From assembly GCA_011316305.1 (NCBI GenBank), contig SAUG01000086.1, positions 1 through 64,000 of the forward strand: a DNA stretch of 64,000 bases, given 5' to 3'. Below the pieces are notes generated by a model. It was not told the DNA's origin, did not search any database, and saw only the letters and a program-made list of their open reading frames with translations. The translations under genes were made by a program, and so were the position numbers. The DNA comes from Rusavskia elegans (taxonomy: Eukaryota > Ascomycota > Lecanoromycetes > Teloschistales > Teloschistaceae). This document shows positions 38,499 through 50,580 of the stretch, piece by piece (the first letter of the stretch is position 1; each line of letters begins with the position of its first letter).

Positions 38499-40130
38499 GT
38501 TTTAACTTATTATTTAAATATTTTAAGCTCGATATATATTAGTTATAATATAATTATATCGACGTTAACGTATAGTATTTATAGTAGTTATAGCCGTAGT
38601 AAAATACTTCAGGCAGGACTATACTAAACTAGTACTAAAGCTATTTTACCGCGGATTATAAATATTATAAATTAATCTAATAAATAAAATCCGCCTATAC
38701 CGAAAATATCTAATAAAGAAAACTCTAGATTATTTTCTATTATTTAGGAAATCTAATCGGAATTCTATAGTAACTTTATTACTAGCGCGTCGAGAAACTA
38801 TATTATTTCGGGTAGTTAAATCTATAAATAGTAATCGTCTAATAGCTAATTATAGTTAAATAAAAATATTCTTTTAAATATTTTTACTTCTAGAAGATCT
38901 AATCTCGGTTAGTCGTTTAATAGTAGTAATAATCCGAATAATCCGAATAAAAATAGAGATAATAGCGATAATTCCGATAATAATAAAAAGCTTCGAATTT
39001 TAGAAGCTTAAATAGTAGTAAATAAAAGATCTTTTTAAAAATATATTATAGAATAGAGGCTTTTTATATAATAGATCCGAATTATATTTTAAATAATAAT
39101 TTATTTTTCTTTAGATTTACTATTAGATTTCCGCGAGCGCTTTAAACTTTATTAAAATTTAAAATTAAAGAGCCTAAAAGTAATAGCGATAAAATAATTT
39201 TTAAAAAATACTATAAATAGATCGAATTCTATAGAAATTAGTTCTATAAATCCGATATTTTATCTATTTATATAGATTAAATTTGATAGGTCTAGAACTT
39301 TTTTAAAAACTAGAAATTAAGCTATTAGTTTAAAAAGAAAAAATCTTTTATCGATAAAGATACTTTTAATAGTATATTGTAGAATAAATTTATCGACTTT
39401 CTTTTAAATTTTACTACTAATCCTATATTTTATTTATTAGATACCGCGATAAAATATTTTTATATAATCTAGAATAAAGATTAAGATATTTTAAAATTCT
39501 ATAATTTTTTTATACTACTAGAAGTTTAGCTACTTTCTTTATCGAAAGAATAGTATTCGATCTTTTTTCTTTTTAAAATTCGTCTAGATTTATAATATAC
39601 TATATATATTTAAAGCGCGAAATTAAAAGACTTCGGCTATAATAAATAAATAGTTTATACTATCTAATAGAAAAATATAGGTAAAGTAATATTAAATTAA
39701 TAGGCGAATTCTTCTATTAATAGACTTTATTTACTTCTATATAGTAAAGGAAATTTTTAAAGATTCGAGAATCGGAACCGGGAAAATCGATTATAGAATA
39801 GTTAAAATAGTATCGGTAAAAGAGATACTTCTAATATTAGTAATAATAATTCTAAAAAGCGTAAACGAGATAATATATCTAGTATATATTTTATTTATAA
39901 TAGTATAAATTATTAATTTAAGAGTTATTCCAAGAACTAGAACTAAAGTTAAAATAATCGAAAGTCTAATAATACTTATAATAGTAGTAATAGATCTTTT
40001 AAAAAGCCTACCGTTAATACGACGAAAGGTAATTCTAGTAATACTAATCAATTAAAAAACCAGAAAAGCCTATTATAACTTCGATAATAGTCTAAAATAA
40101 ATAAATTAAAATAAAAAATAACTTTTTAAT

Positions 40131-41212
40131 TATTTTATTTGTTTTTTTGGTACCCGGTCAACCGTCGGTTCCGTAAATAATTCATTTTAGTATTAGTACG
40201 CTAGCGTTAGATATACAGTATAAAAACTAGTACCCTAGTCTAATTAATTTAAATTAAAGAATTATATAAAATTAACTCTAATCTATTCCGTAATACGTTC
40301 GTAGTATAAACTTCTATAGTTTATTTAAAATATAATATAGTAGAATTTTCGTAAATATATATACCTTATAGTTATTTCTTCTTCGTTTTCTTTTACTAGT
40401 ACCTACTATCGTATCTGACGTACGTATCTTCCGTAATAGCCCAGGCTGTAGCCTAATATATATAGAACCTCTACTAATACTGGATCTATAACTATAATTA
40501 TATCTTTCTAATTTAAAGAAATAGAACTTAAAACTGCCGAATTCGAGCTACTCGATTACGTCGACCGAGTCTTTACCAGTCCGTCTACTATAACGGACTT
40601 CGAATTCTAGAATCCGGTAGTCTTAAATACGACGCTAAAGCCTTATATTCCGAATCCGCCGGAACTATATAGCTTTAGCAACCGTATTAGACTTCTAGTA
40701 GAAGCTTTTATCCTACTAGAATTCGAGTAGGAATCTAAGTTGGCGGTTAAACTGGCAGTTGTTAAATATCTAAATAGGTTAGCAGGCCGTCTGGATTCGA
40801 GTACGACCGTAGATAAGGACGAAGTAACGAGGATAAAGGATAGTATTACCGCCTGGCAGGTAGTCCTGGAAGCTATATTAGTAGCTTCTAATCGTACGTA
40901 TCTCGAAGTAGTATAAGAGAATCCAGAAGGTCGCTCGCTCTTCCGTATATATAGAGCGATATTTATTTCTGGAGTTACGTAGAAGACTGCGAGTAATAAA
41001 AGGTATATTTATATAAGGGAGGAATAGTAATTAGATAGAGGATATAATAGAATAAAAACGATCAACGCTGTAAACTTTAGTTAACTTTTAACTGCGAAAA
41101 TTCTTTACTGTATAAATAATAACTGTTATTGCCGTATAAAAACTACGGTGATGAAACGTATATATACGATAACTTAATTATAACCCCGGACAGGGGCCCT
41201 ACAAGGGGATAG
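40131..41212 (+). mobile_element. Unclassified ~1.1 kb insertion E1 in A2
   Basis: It is flanked by a 9-bp duplication, CTTTTTAAT, at 40,122-40,130 and 41,213-41,221. The undisturbed site is readable in A1. On the plus strand it starts with a T-rich run and GGTACCCGGTCAACC, and ends GGGGCCCTACAAGGGGATAG. Read on the minus strand, the T-rich start is an A-rich tail, as in LINE or SINE insertions. A plus-strand frame of about 200 codons with RIP-type stops (YLNRLAGRLDSS near the middle) is homologous to the frame in E2. It contains more CA and TG than A2 around it. I do not recognise the protein. Confidence 0.7.
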
Positions 41213-41221
41213 CTTTTTAAT

Positions 41222-44200
41222 AAAAGTATTTATTAAATTACTAGTAAAGGAATATAGTAGAACTAAAATATTCCTAGACTTAGACTTTTAGATTAATATT
41301 ATTTTTTAATTTTCTCTTATTTTATATAATCTGGAACCTATTTAAAAAATAGAAAAACTCTATTTTTAATAGATTAGAAGTCAGCGCGCTGTTTACTATA
41401 AAGTATATAATCTAAACTAGATAATAATAGATAGTTAAAATCGTCGGGAAATATATATATCGCGATTCTATATTCTAGATATAATCGATAAATATAGTAT
41501 TTTTCTAGATATATTAATTTTATATTAAATATATATAGTTATAGACTTTAGGTTAAAGTAATAGCGATTTCCTATTTATAATAAAATAATATAAAATAAC
41601 TAAATAGATTGAAAATAGATAATCCGTTTTAGTATCGATTTACCGATAGTCTTTATTTATATATTATAGATCGAAAAGTATATATTAGTATATATAATAT
41701 CGATTACCGCTATATATACGAGATCTAATAATAATACCGCCGTATAAATAATAAAAGCTAACGGCAATAAAGATAAAGACGATAAAAATATATAACGGCC
41801 CGAACCGATCCCGGAACCTATATATAAAAAATTAAAGTTTATAATATAAAATTAATAGATTTTTTACTATTATTTGAAGATACCGATTATATAATTAAAC
41901 TAGATAGACGAAATCCGCTATATAGTCCAATCTATAGACTATTTAAACGTAAGTTTAATAAACTATATAATTAACTAGATAGTATTTTAAAAATAAATTA
42001 GTTTCGCTATTTAACGTCTTTTATAGGAGTTCTAATTTTTTTTATATCGAAGAAAAATAGTAGTCTTTATATATATATCGACTATAGAGGCTTTAATAAA
42101 GTAACGATTAAAAACCGTTACTTTTTATTTTTTATTTCTAAAATCCTAGATCGATTATTAGAAGTAAAGTACTTTTCTAAATATAATATTAAAAATACCT
42201 ACTATTAAATCGGAATTAAATAAAATAAAGGATAGAAAATTATATTTTATATAAAATATATATATTTAGAATATTTTATTATATCTTTCGATTTTACTAA
42301 CGTATCTATAATATTTTAAACCTATATTAGCCGAGCTTTAGAAAAGTTAGTTAATATTTACTATATAGTTTATTTAGATAATATTCTAATCTTTTTTAAT
42401 TCGAAAAAAAAATATTAAAATTATATCCGATAGATTATTCGAAAGTTCTATAATATATAATTATATTATAATATTAAAAGATTTACTTTTAATATTAAAA
42501 ATATAGAGTTTTTAAACTTAATTATATCTACGGAAAGTATATCGATAGACCTAGAATAAATAATAACTATAAAAAAATAGCCGGTTCTAAAAATTTACCG
42601 AAAGATATAGATTTTTTTAAAGTTTATAAACTTTTATCGGCGTTTTATTTACTAATATTCTCGGATTATAGTATTTCTAATAAATTTACTTATAGAGAAT
42701 ATTACCGGAAAAAAGTCGGAACCGTTTTACTAGACTATCGAAATCTAAAAAGTTTTTAAAAAACTAAAATATACTTTTAATACTACTAGAATATTATAGT
42801 ATTTTAATTTAGAAAAAAAAATCTATATTAAAATTAATACTTCTAGAAATAAATTAGCTAGAATTATATTTTAATCGAATATAAATAGTTATTTATATAT
42901 AGTTATATTTTAGTTAAAAACGATAGTTCCTGCCGAATATAATTATAAGATATATAATATCGAATTATTTATAATTATTAAAGTCTTTAAATAATAGAAA
43001 TATTATTTTAAAGGCGCGAAGTATATAGTAAAAGTCTAGATAGATTATAATAATTTCCGGGATTTTATAAAAGTTAAAAAATTTAATATTTATTAATATC
43101 GCTAGATTATTAAATTAGCTGCTATAGATTTTAATATCTTCTATTATTTAGAGAATATAAATCCAGCTAATCCGCTATCTAGAAAGCCGGATTATAAAGA
43201 TATTAATCTTTAAATCTAAACGATATTATCTATATTTTAGTAGAAATTAAATCTCGCTAGCTATGAATCTAGTAATAAACCGTTTTTAATATAAATAGTT
43301 CGAGTTAATTATATTTTATATAGGCGTATAACGGAAGGGTCTAGAAAACCTTTTATAGAATCTAAAAACTCTAAAAATAATAGAATTAACTTTCTACTAT
43401 TAATAAAAAGACGCGATATATTTCGTATATCGAAATTATCTTCGGATATAACGGGCCGCCGACGCGGTAGCGATAGGTTAGCGACGACTATCTTTAATAA
43501 AAGATACGATAATAGAATAAACTCTATCGCTAGAAATATATACTATAGCCTAAATATTTTACGTTAAACGGCGCGAAAGGCTGCTATTAATAAAATAGTT
43601 TACGGTAAAATAATTTCTAGTATACGGGATATATTTATCTAGCTTTAAAATCGAGACGCCGATATATAGAAATATATATAGACTATCTAGCGTAAATCGA
43701 AAAAAAAAGCCGAGCTATAGAATATAGAAATAAAAACTAGTTTTTTCTTTTATAAAAAGTCTTTATATATACCCGAAGATAAAGTATTATATATAAAGCT
43801 TCTAGTAAAATACTATAACGACTTTATAGTTAGATATATTAAATATTAGCGAGCTTTATCGTTTATTTATTATAGCTATAACTAGTCGAATTTATTTAAA
43901 TATATTAGAAAGTATATAGAAATATATAATATCTATTAATAATTTAAAGTCTATAGATATAAATTATATAAAAAGCTTTAGAATTTTCTATACTCTATAT
44001 AGCTATAGAAGAAAATAGCGATAGATTTTACTACTAGATTACTATCTATTTAATATTTTCGAAACGTAGTAGATTTAGTATTTATAGCTATCGATCGATT
44101 TATTAAAATAAAGAGATATATTCTTTATCGTAAAATAATTAATAAAAAGAATTTTATAGAATTTATTATTAAAAAGTTTAAATATAAAGGATTTATTTCT

Positions 44201-44930
44201 AATAGAATTATTAATAATAGAAATCGTTATTTATAAACGAATTCTAATCGGAAGTCTACTATTATCTAAAAATTAAATATTAATTAAATATTATATTTTA
44301 TTCTTAAATAGATAAATAGTTTAAAAAATAAAATTAATTACTAGAATATAATCTAAAAATATATATTTATATAAAATAAAGAAACTAGATTAAACTTTTA
44401 CTTTTAACTAAGGTCGCCTATAATAATAGTAAATATAATATTATAAAAATATCCTCTTTTAAAACGTTTATAGACTATAATCCAAATATAATATTCGAAG
44501 ATTTTAAAAATAACGCTATAGAATAGAAAATAGTAAAAACGAAGATATTAATAGTAAAAAAAAAGAATTGTAAATTTATAAAAAATATACGAATCGATAT
44601 ATATAAATTAGAATAAAATTTAGATAAATTAGACTGAATACTATAATAAAAAGAATTAACCGATAGAATATAAAATTAGTAATTTAGTACTATTATCTAT
44701 AAAAAACCTAAAATTTAAATAATCGAAAAAAATTACCTTTGGATTCGTAGATTTATATCGGATTTTAAAATATATAGATTTTTAGATTTATCGATTGGTT
44801 TTATTAATTGGATTAAAAATCTATAATATTTTTTATATATTTTTATTAGAAAAGTTCTATCGCCGTTTAAATAGTAAATTACTAGAATATCTATTACCGG
44901 ATTTTATCGATAATAAAAAAAAATAGGAAA
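41222..44930 (+). pseudogene. pol relic of A2: protease region, RT, RNase H, integrase
   Basis: From about 41,880 the frame reads the reverse transcriptase core: a YRPNRNPL-like entry, ICIDYRGFNK near 42,070-42,110, the SFDFTN region, and YLDNILIF near 42,370 (the YLDD box with the second Asp changed to Asn, a G-to-A change). RNase H follows (DTSRN near 42,840). The integrase has a degraded HHCC region near 43,860 and a DDE core with AIDRFIK near 44,090 and SNRIINNRN near 44,200. Stops are RIP-type throughout. In life it would have driven reverse transcription and integration. Confidence 0.88.
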
Positions 44931-44937
44931 TAGAAAC

Positions 44938-45374
44938 TAGACTGGCCGTCGGATCGGATTTCGAATCCGGATTAAACTAAAATATAATCCGACCCGATCG
45001 GATTTTAAACCCGGGTTAATTAATCCGATCCGACCCGCTAAAACTAGATTTTAGCGCTAAGCTCTAGTATAAAAGTATAATTCTAGTATAAAAGTTATAC
45101 GAATAATTTAAAAAAAATTTAATTAATTAATTATACTAGCTAAAAAGATTTTAATTAAATTATTTATATAACCTAATTATATTACTTATTATATAAATTT
45201 AAAAAATTTAAACATATAGATTTATTCTATATATAAAAGATTTAGCGGGTATCCGGGTTTAACCCGGGTTCGATCCGGACCCGATCGTTTAATAAATCGA
45301 ACCGGTTTAACCCGCTAAAATCGGGTCGGGTTTCCGACGGTTCGATAGAAATTCGACCCGAAGTAGCTAGTCTA
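44938..45374. mobile_element. hAT-like MITE in A2
   Basis: Ends TAGACTGGCC and AGCTAGTCTA. The duplication is ATAGAAAC at 44,930-44,937 and ATAGAAGC at 45,375-45,382, one G-to-A change. It separates the integrase from the chromodomain-like stretch. Confidence 0.91.
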
Positions 45375-45560
45375 ATAGAAGCTATTTTAGATAAAAGATT
45401 TATAAAATCTAAAAAAGATAAAAAACTAAAAGCGGAATATTTAATTAAATAAATTAGTTAACTAAAAAAATATAATTTCTAGTAGCTATAAAAAGATTTT
45501 AAAAATATTTAAAAGTTTATCGAGGTATATAATCAAAATAACCCTTTAATTAAAAAATAT
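45375..45560 (+). pseudogene. Chromodomain-like tail of the A2 integrase
   Basis: The frame reads EAILDKRFIKS...KAEYLIK, followed by a tract ending EVYNQNN. This fits the first strand and C-terminal helix of a retrotransposon chromodomain, with the expected Trp codon mutated. A similar stretch occurs in A1 near 25,450-25,640. In chromoviruses this domain directs insertion to heterochromatin (family knowledge). Confidence 0.6.
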
Positions 45561-45654
45561 AAACTAAAATATAATTTAAAAAAAGTAAAATTTAACGGAA
45601 ATAAATTATAATTATAGACGTTAGACGTTTATAAAATATATATATATATTATAT

Positions 45655-46634
45655 TCCTTCTAGAAAGTTTCTATTTGAAGTTATATTGAGTTTTCATATA
45701 TATATATATATTTTATCAACGTTATATACGGCAACGGTTGTTGTATTTTACGTATAAAGAAATTTTCACAGCTAAAGATATATAGTTCGTCAGGCAAGAT
45801 TTACAACGCAGTTAATTACTTCTATTTAACTATTTTTATTTTTATTCGCGATCACGAATCCTCTACTATATTTAAATACTATATATTCCCTCCTCGACGT
45901 TATATATAATTATCAGCTTCTAATATTTCCGCTATATCTATCTACTATACTGCGAAGTAATTATAAACAGTCGTCGCCTCGTTTATATTTATCGTATAAC
46001 CTGTATCTAAATATTCTACTAAACTATTAAGATATTCTTTAGCCCGCGTAGTTTTAAAACGGTCGCTAGCTATAGAGTCGCTAGCTAGTACGCTGGCTAC
46101 TATAGCTAGAAACTTTACCCGGTCGATTAGGTTAAAAGGCAGTAGAAAGGTCGGATAATACGTTTTAAAGGCGGTAAAAAGGAAATTTTTATCCAAGTTA
46201 AAATAGGTTACTCTAGCTATAACGAGATAGTCGACTTTTTCGAGGGTAGGTATAGTTATTACGGATATAAAAAGGTACTATCGTCTGGTTTAGCTGCGGT
46301 ATAGCTGTTACGGGAATATATACGTACGCAAGAGATTTTAATAAATCGTAGTACTTGCGAGGGTATAGTTTATATTGCTGGTAAAAGAAGAAAAAGTAAT
46401 AACTACGAGGTATATTTATCTATAAAAATTTCTACGTTAGTTAAATTATCGGTAGAAGGATACGTTATATTACTGAATAAATTTAAATTAAAATTCTATA
46501 GAAAGAATCGTTATTTATATTAACTGAACTAGGATATAAATTCTGCTATCGTATATTTAATGCTGGTATACCAACGTTTGATTTGCTTACCGAACCATTG
46601 GTTTACCGGGTACTAAAACTAAAATAAATTAACT
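45655..46634 (-). mobile_element. Unclassified ~1 kb insertion E2 in A2
   Basis: A diverged relative of E1 in inverted orientation. Its right end reads GGTTTACCGGGTACTAAAACTAAAATAAA, the mirror of E1's GGTACCCGG end with an A-rich tail; its left end (TATTCCTTCTAG) aligns with E1's TATCCCCTTGTAG. The target is an AT run that A1 retains uninterrupted, and the likely duplication is AAATATATATTATAT. An 83-codon open frame on the minus strand (46,196-45,945) aligns with the E1 frame through a YLNSLVEYLD / YLNRLAGRLD block. The class is unknown. Confidence 0.68.
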
Positions 46635-46639
46635 AAATA

Positions 46640-48000
46640 TATATTATATATATCTAGAAATAGATTTTTATAGTAAATAGAATTCGTTTAAATTATACTA
46701 TAGAGCCTATAATATCTAGATCTTTATTTACTATAATATAGATCGTATATCCTCGTCTTTAGATATTTAAATCGATATAATCGATTTAGTTTTATAGTAA
46801 ATTTCTATTCCGAACTATCTTTCTAACCTATAATAAACGGGAGAGATAATATAGAAAAAGTAATTATTTTTAGTACTATCGAGAAAACAGTTTATAGAAA
46901 TTTATAGACCGAATTAAAAATATTAAAAGACGTTAGCTTATTTATCGAAGAGACCGCCTAAAGAGCCGAAGTACCGGTAGTTTTAATTTCTAGAAATTAG
47001 GATCCGGATATTTCCGGCGCCTTCGAAGCTATATATAAAAGAGTTAATAGAAACTATAATAAAATAATAGGCGAAAAAATAAATAGAAACTATAATAGAA
47101 TAATAGATAATAAAACTTCCTTTTTAATAATATATAGAAAAGTAACTCGATATAATTCGTTATTATTAAAATTATCGAAGGCGCGAAATCTACTTAGAGA
47201 TATTATAGATAGAGATATTATTTTACGCGAAGAAATTTCGATAATAGCCGGTATAGATTATTCGATTATTAACGTCGGATATTTTACTATAGACGTTCGA
47301 ATCTAAACGGATTAAAATATTCTATTATCTAAAATTTCATAGATAATATTAAAAGAGAATATATAATATTTATATTATTTTATTACCGGAAGTATTATAA
47401 TTTAAAAGATATTATTCGATTCTATAGTAATATATTAGCGATTTGCTATTTCGTTTAGAAAATTATAGATTATATTTAGAAAATTCAAATATACCGCCGC
47501 CGAATATAATACGGCTATAAACGTCGAAGCTACCGTCGAAATACTAGTAGTATCTATTTTAAAAAGTAGAGGCCTAGATACTACCGGTAGAGTAAAGTTT
47601 TTATAATATAAATAATAGATAAATAGAAACGATAATAGTAAACCGAAGCCGCGTAGAAAATTAAAGCCGGAGGAAAAAGATATAGCCGGAAAATACTAGA
47701 ATTTAAAGTTTCTAATTTCCGTCTCTAGTAGAATTTATCTATTTTATATATTTATATTCTTTTAGATTAAACTTTTATTAATATAATTATAGATATTAAA
47801 TCGTAAGATTATTAAATATAAAATTTCTATAAACTATTCTAGAATATTAGAATTATAGATAAAATTATAAAGTATCGCGTTAGAAACCGCGATATATTTA
47901 AAGATATTTATAATATCTAGAACCAGTTTCTTTATAGATTTAAAGTTATTTAAAGAAAGTTCTTTCCCGTTTTAAATAGTAAAACGGCAGGCGTTTATTA
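46640..48000 (+). pseudogene. Extra frame downstream of the integrase in A2
   Basis: Between the chromodomain/E2 region and the 3' LTR, a plus-strand frame reads for roughly 300 codons with RIP-type stops, especially 46,920-47,700. It includes stretches such as SGAFEAIYKRVNRNY and KPRRKLKPEEKD. A1 has the homologous sequence at the same place (about 24,250-25,100, minus), including the lysine/arginine-rich part. No domain is recognised. The position corresponds to where some gypsy elements carry a third ORF, but no membrane or signal segments are evident. Confidence 0.55.
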
Positions 48001-48866
48001 TTTACTATACGGTTAAATCGAAAATATAAAATATCTATAAAAATTAGCTTTAAACTAATATAATAAAAAGAGCTATAACGTTTTATAATTAGAGAATTTC
48101 TTTCTATTTTTTTAAAATTTTAAGTAAATATTAGTAAAATTGTCTTTTAAATATTCGAAAACTAAACGGAAGTAATTTATATTATTATAATTACTAGTCG
48201 CGTAGCGTAAGTAATTAATATATAATAGAGAAGATATATCTATATATATAAAGTGAAAAACTCGTATAAACGAATAAATTATTAAAATAAATAAACTATA
48301 GAAAATTAGAGTTTTTATTAAATAAAATATTATTATATTATTGCTAGCGCGTTAGAATTATATTATTCCGAGTATTTATTTACTATTTAAAATTCTCGAA
48401 TATTTATATTAGATTCGAGTCCGATTATATTTATTAAAGCTTTTATCTAGTATTATATATAAGCTATATATATATATAGATATACGGATATAGTATATAT
48501 CTATAAATATAATATATTAATTCAAGAATATATATTAAAATAAAGCTATAACGTTAATATAGCCGATATTATAATATAGTAATAATACGTTCCGGATTAT
48601 ATTATAAATTCTAGAAAATCTATATTCGATTTATAGTAGTATTATTTTCTTTTTAGCTTTGTTCTAGTATATATTTTTATAACTAAAGTATATTTATATA
48701 TAGATAATAACCGATTATAATAGTAAATAAAAAGTAATGCTTTTTTTTATCTTTTTTTAATTTATATAGATAACTATATAGTTAATAGATTTATTTAATA
48801 AATACTATAAAATATATTGATAGATATAATATAATATTAGAAACGATATCGTTAAAAGAAAGTAAT

Positions 48867-49104
48867 TATAAAGGCTAAATATATTATATAGATTTTAGAA
48901 ATATAATTAAAACGTTTAGAAACGACGCTCGCTATCTAATCGCTAAAGCGTTACTAGCGTATCGAATCTCGATTTTTTTCCGCTTTTTTTCTTTCTTTGT
49001 TACTAAATTATACTCTAGTCTTTTTAGAATATAAATTAATTTTATAATATATTTTTCGTTTGGTCTATAATTATATATTGTCCTAGAAATATCCCGTTTT
49101 AATA
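48867..49104 (+). repeat. 3' LTR of A2
   Basis: 238 bp, preceded by the purine-rich AAAAGAAAGTAATTA tract. Followed by the resumed LTR of element D. Confidence 0.88.
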
Positions 49105-49129
49105 GAAGATACGGTTATAATATTATAAA

Positions 49130-49768
49130 TAGATTGACCGTCGAATCGAATTTCGAATCTAGATTGGCTAACCCGATCCGATTCGAATCAAATTACGATT
49201 AAATTTAATCCGATTCGAATCGAATTATATTTTTCTATAGTTCGATCCGATTTAAATTTAGATCGAGGTTAAATATTCGAATTTAATTTACTAAAACGTT
49301 AAAATCGTATATAAAAATATAATTCTAATATTAAAATATAATTTTTTCTATATATTATACTATCTATAAATCTCTAATTTTTTCTAACGATATATTAAAA
49401 ATTTTAGATATTTCTAATATTAACGTATTCTAATATTAACGTATATTATTTATTATTATTTATTAAATAATTAATATTATTTATTTTATTATTTAGTATA
49501 TATATATCTATATTACCTTTCTATATTACTATTATAGAAAATTATCCGTAATTACTTTCGTATTTAACTATCGAATACGATTACGAGTCGAGTCGGATCG
49601 GATTTTTAGATCGAATTTTCTGATTAAAATCTATAATCCGACCCGAAAGTCGAATTAGAATCTATAATCCGACCCGACCGTTTAGCAGATTAAACCCGAA
49701 TCAGATTACTAAAATCGAATCGGATACCCGACGGTTCGATAGAAATCCGACCCGAACCGGCCAGTCTA
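49130..49768. mobile_element. hAT-like MITE in the D 5' LTR
   Basis: Ends TAGATTGACC and GGCCAGTCTA, with a perfect 8-bp duplication ATTATAAA at 49,122-49,129 and 49,769-49,776. Only 25 bases of LTR separate it from A2. Confidence 0.93.
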
Positions 49769-50580
49769 ATTATAAAACGTCTTTATTATATAAAAAATTA
49801 TAAACAAAAAATAGAATAATAATTAATAGTTATATTAATAACTAATAAAAAAAGCTATCTACTAGATTATAAAAAGCGATATATATAAAATAAAGGCCGA
49901 TATATTCGATAGAATCGGCCTATTAAATAGAAGTGATTCTACGGTCCCGGCAGTTTTAATTAGATAAAATTATTAATCCGTTTATCTAATTAATAAACGT
50001 AAATATTTCTGTAAAATCGTAAACGTAATATTCGATTCGAGTTTTAACGAATCGATTTAACCTAATTTACTAAACGGTACAGATCGGTTTCTAATTTTAA
50101 AATCGAAAATTAAATCGAATTATAAAATAAAAACCGATAGAAATCTAATTCGATCTATTAAATTTTCTATAAATAGTATAATATTATAATTATTACAATT
50201 TTATATAATAATTAATAAAATATAATATAATAATTTTTAGATTAATTAATTATATATAATGATATTATATTTTAATAATATATTTATTCTAATTGAAATC
50301 TTTTTAACTAGCGTAGTTAATTAATTAGATTATTTTTGGATAAATAGATATAATTTTTTTACTAGAATTATATTTTTATACTAGATTTTAATAGTTTTAA
50401 TAGTTTTAGTAGATCGAATTCGAGAATTCGAGTTCGACCCGGAACTAAATCGGTTCGATATTTAAATAAATCGAAATCGATTCGGTTCGATATTTAAAAA
50501 AAAGTCGAAACCGATTTAAATCGAGTTAGTTTTTTTAATCCGGATTCGAAATTCGATCCGACGGCCAATTTAACTAATAT

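Larger units (their letters stand above)
38261..49104 (+). mobile_element. Ty3/gypsy chromovirus-like element A2, nested in D
   Basis: LTRs are 38,261-38,498 and 48,867-49,104, both 238 bp, starting TATAAGCGCC or TATAAAGGCT and ending TTTTAATA. The flanks AAAAA and GAAGA fit one 5-bp duplication after RIP. Net length without E1, E2 and the MITE is about 8.3 kb, equal to A1. The order is gag (about 38,700-40,120), E1, protease region, RT, RNase H, integrase, MITE, chromodomain-like stretch, E2, extra frame, 3' LTR. Orientation is opposite to A1. Confidence 0.9.
35201..50030 (-). mobile_element. LTR retroelement D, nested in a MITE (gag-bearing, no RT seen)
   Basis: The 3' LTR is 35,201-35,604. 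The 5' LTR is 38,131-50,030, interrupted by A2 and by the MITE at 49,130-49,768. The duplication is TCCGA at 35,196-35,200 and TTCGA at 50,031-50,035, one C-to-T change. The internal region 35,605-38,130 is 2.5 kb, the same as in P and B, with a gag relic at about 36,900-37,760 minus. The LTR subtype matches element C, which suggests C-encoded proteins could have mobilised D (inference). Confidence 0.85.
35152..50572. mobile_element. hAT-like MITE split by element D
   Basis: The left fragment is 35,152-35,200 (start TAGATTAACT) and the right fragment 50,031-50,572 (end GGCCAATTTA). The 8-bp duplications are ACTGATAT at 35,144-35,151 and ACTAATAT at 50,573-50,580, differing by one G-to-A change. 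The two halves join into a normal ~590-bp MITE when D is removed. Confidence 0.88.

Noticed and set aside
39791..40051. 86-codon open frame on the minus strand
   Set aside because: It is antisense to the gag region of A2. RIP removes stops on one strand while creating them on the other, so it is a shadow.
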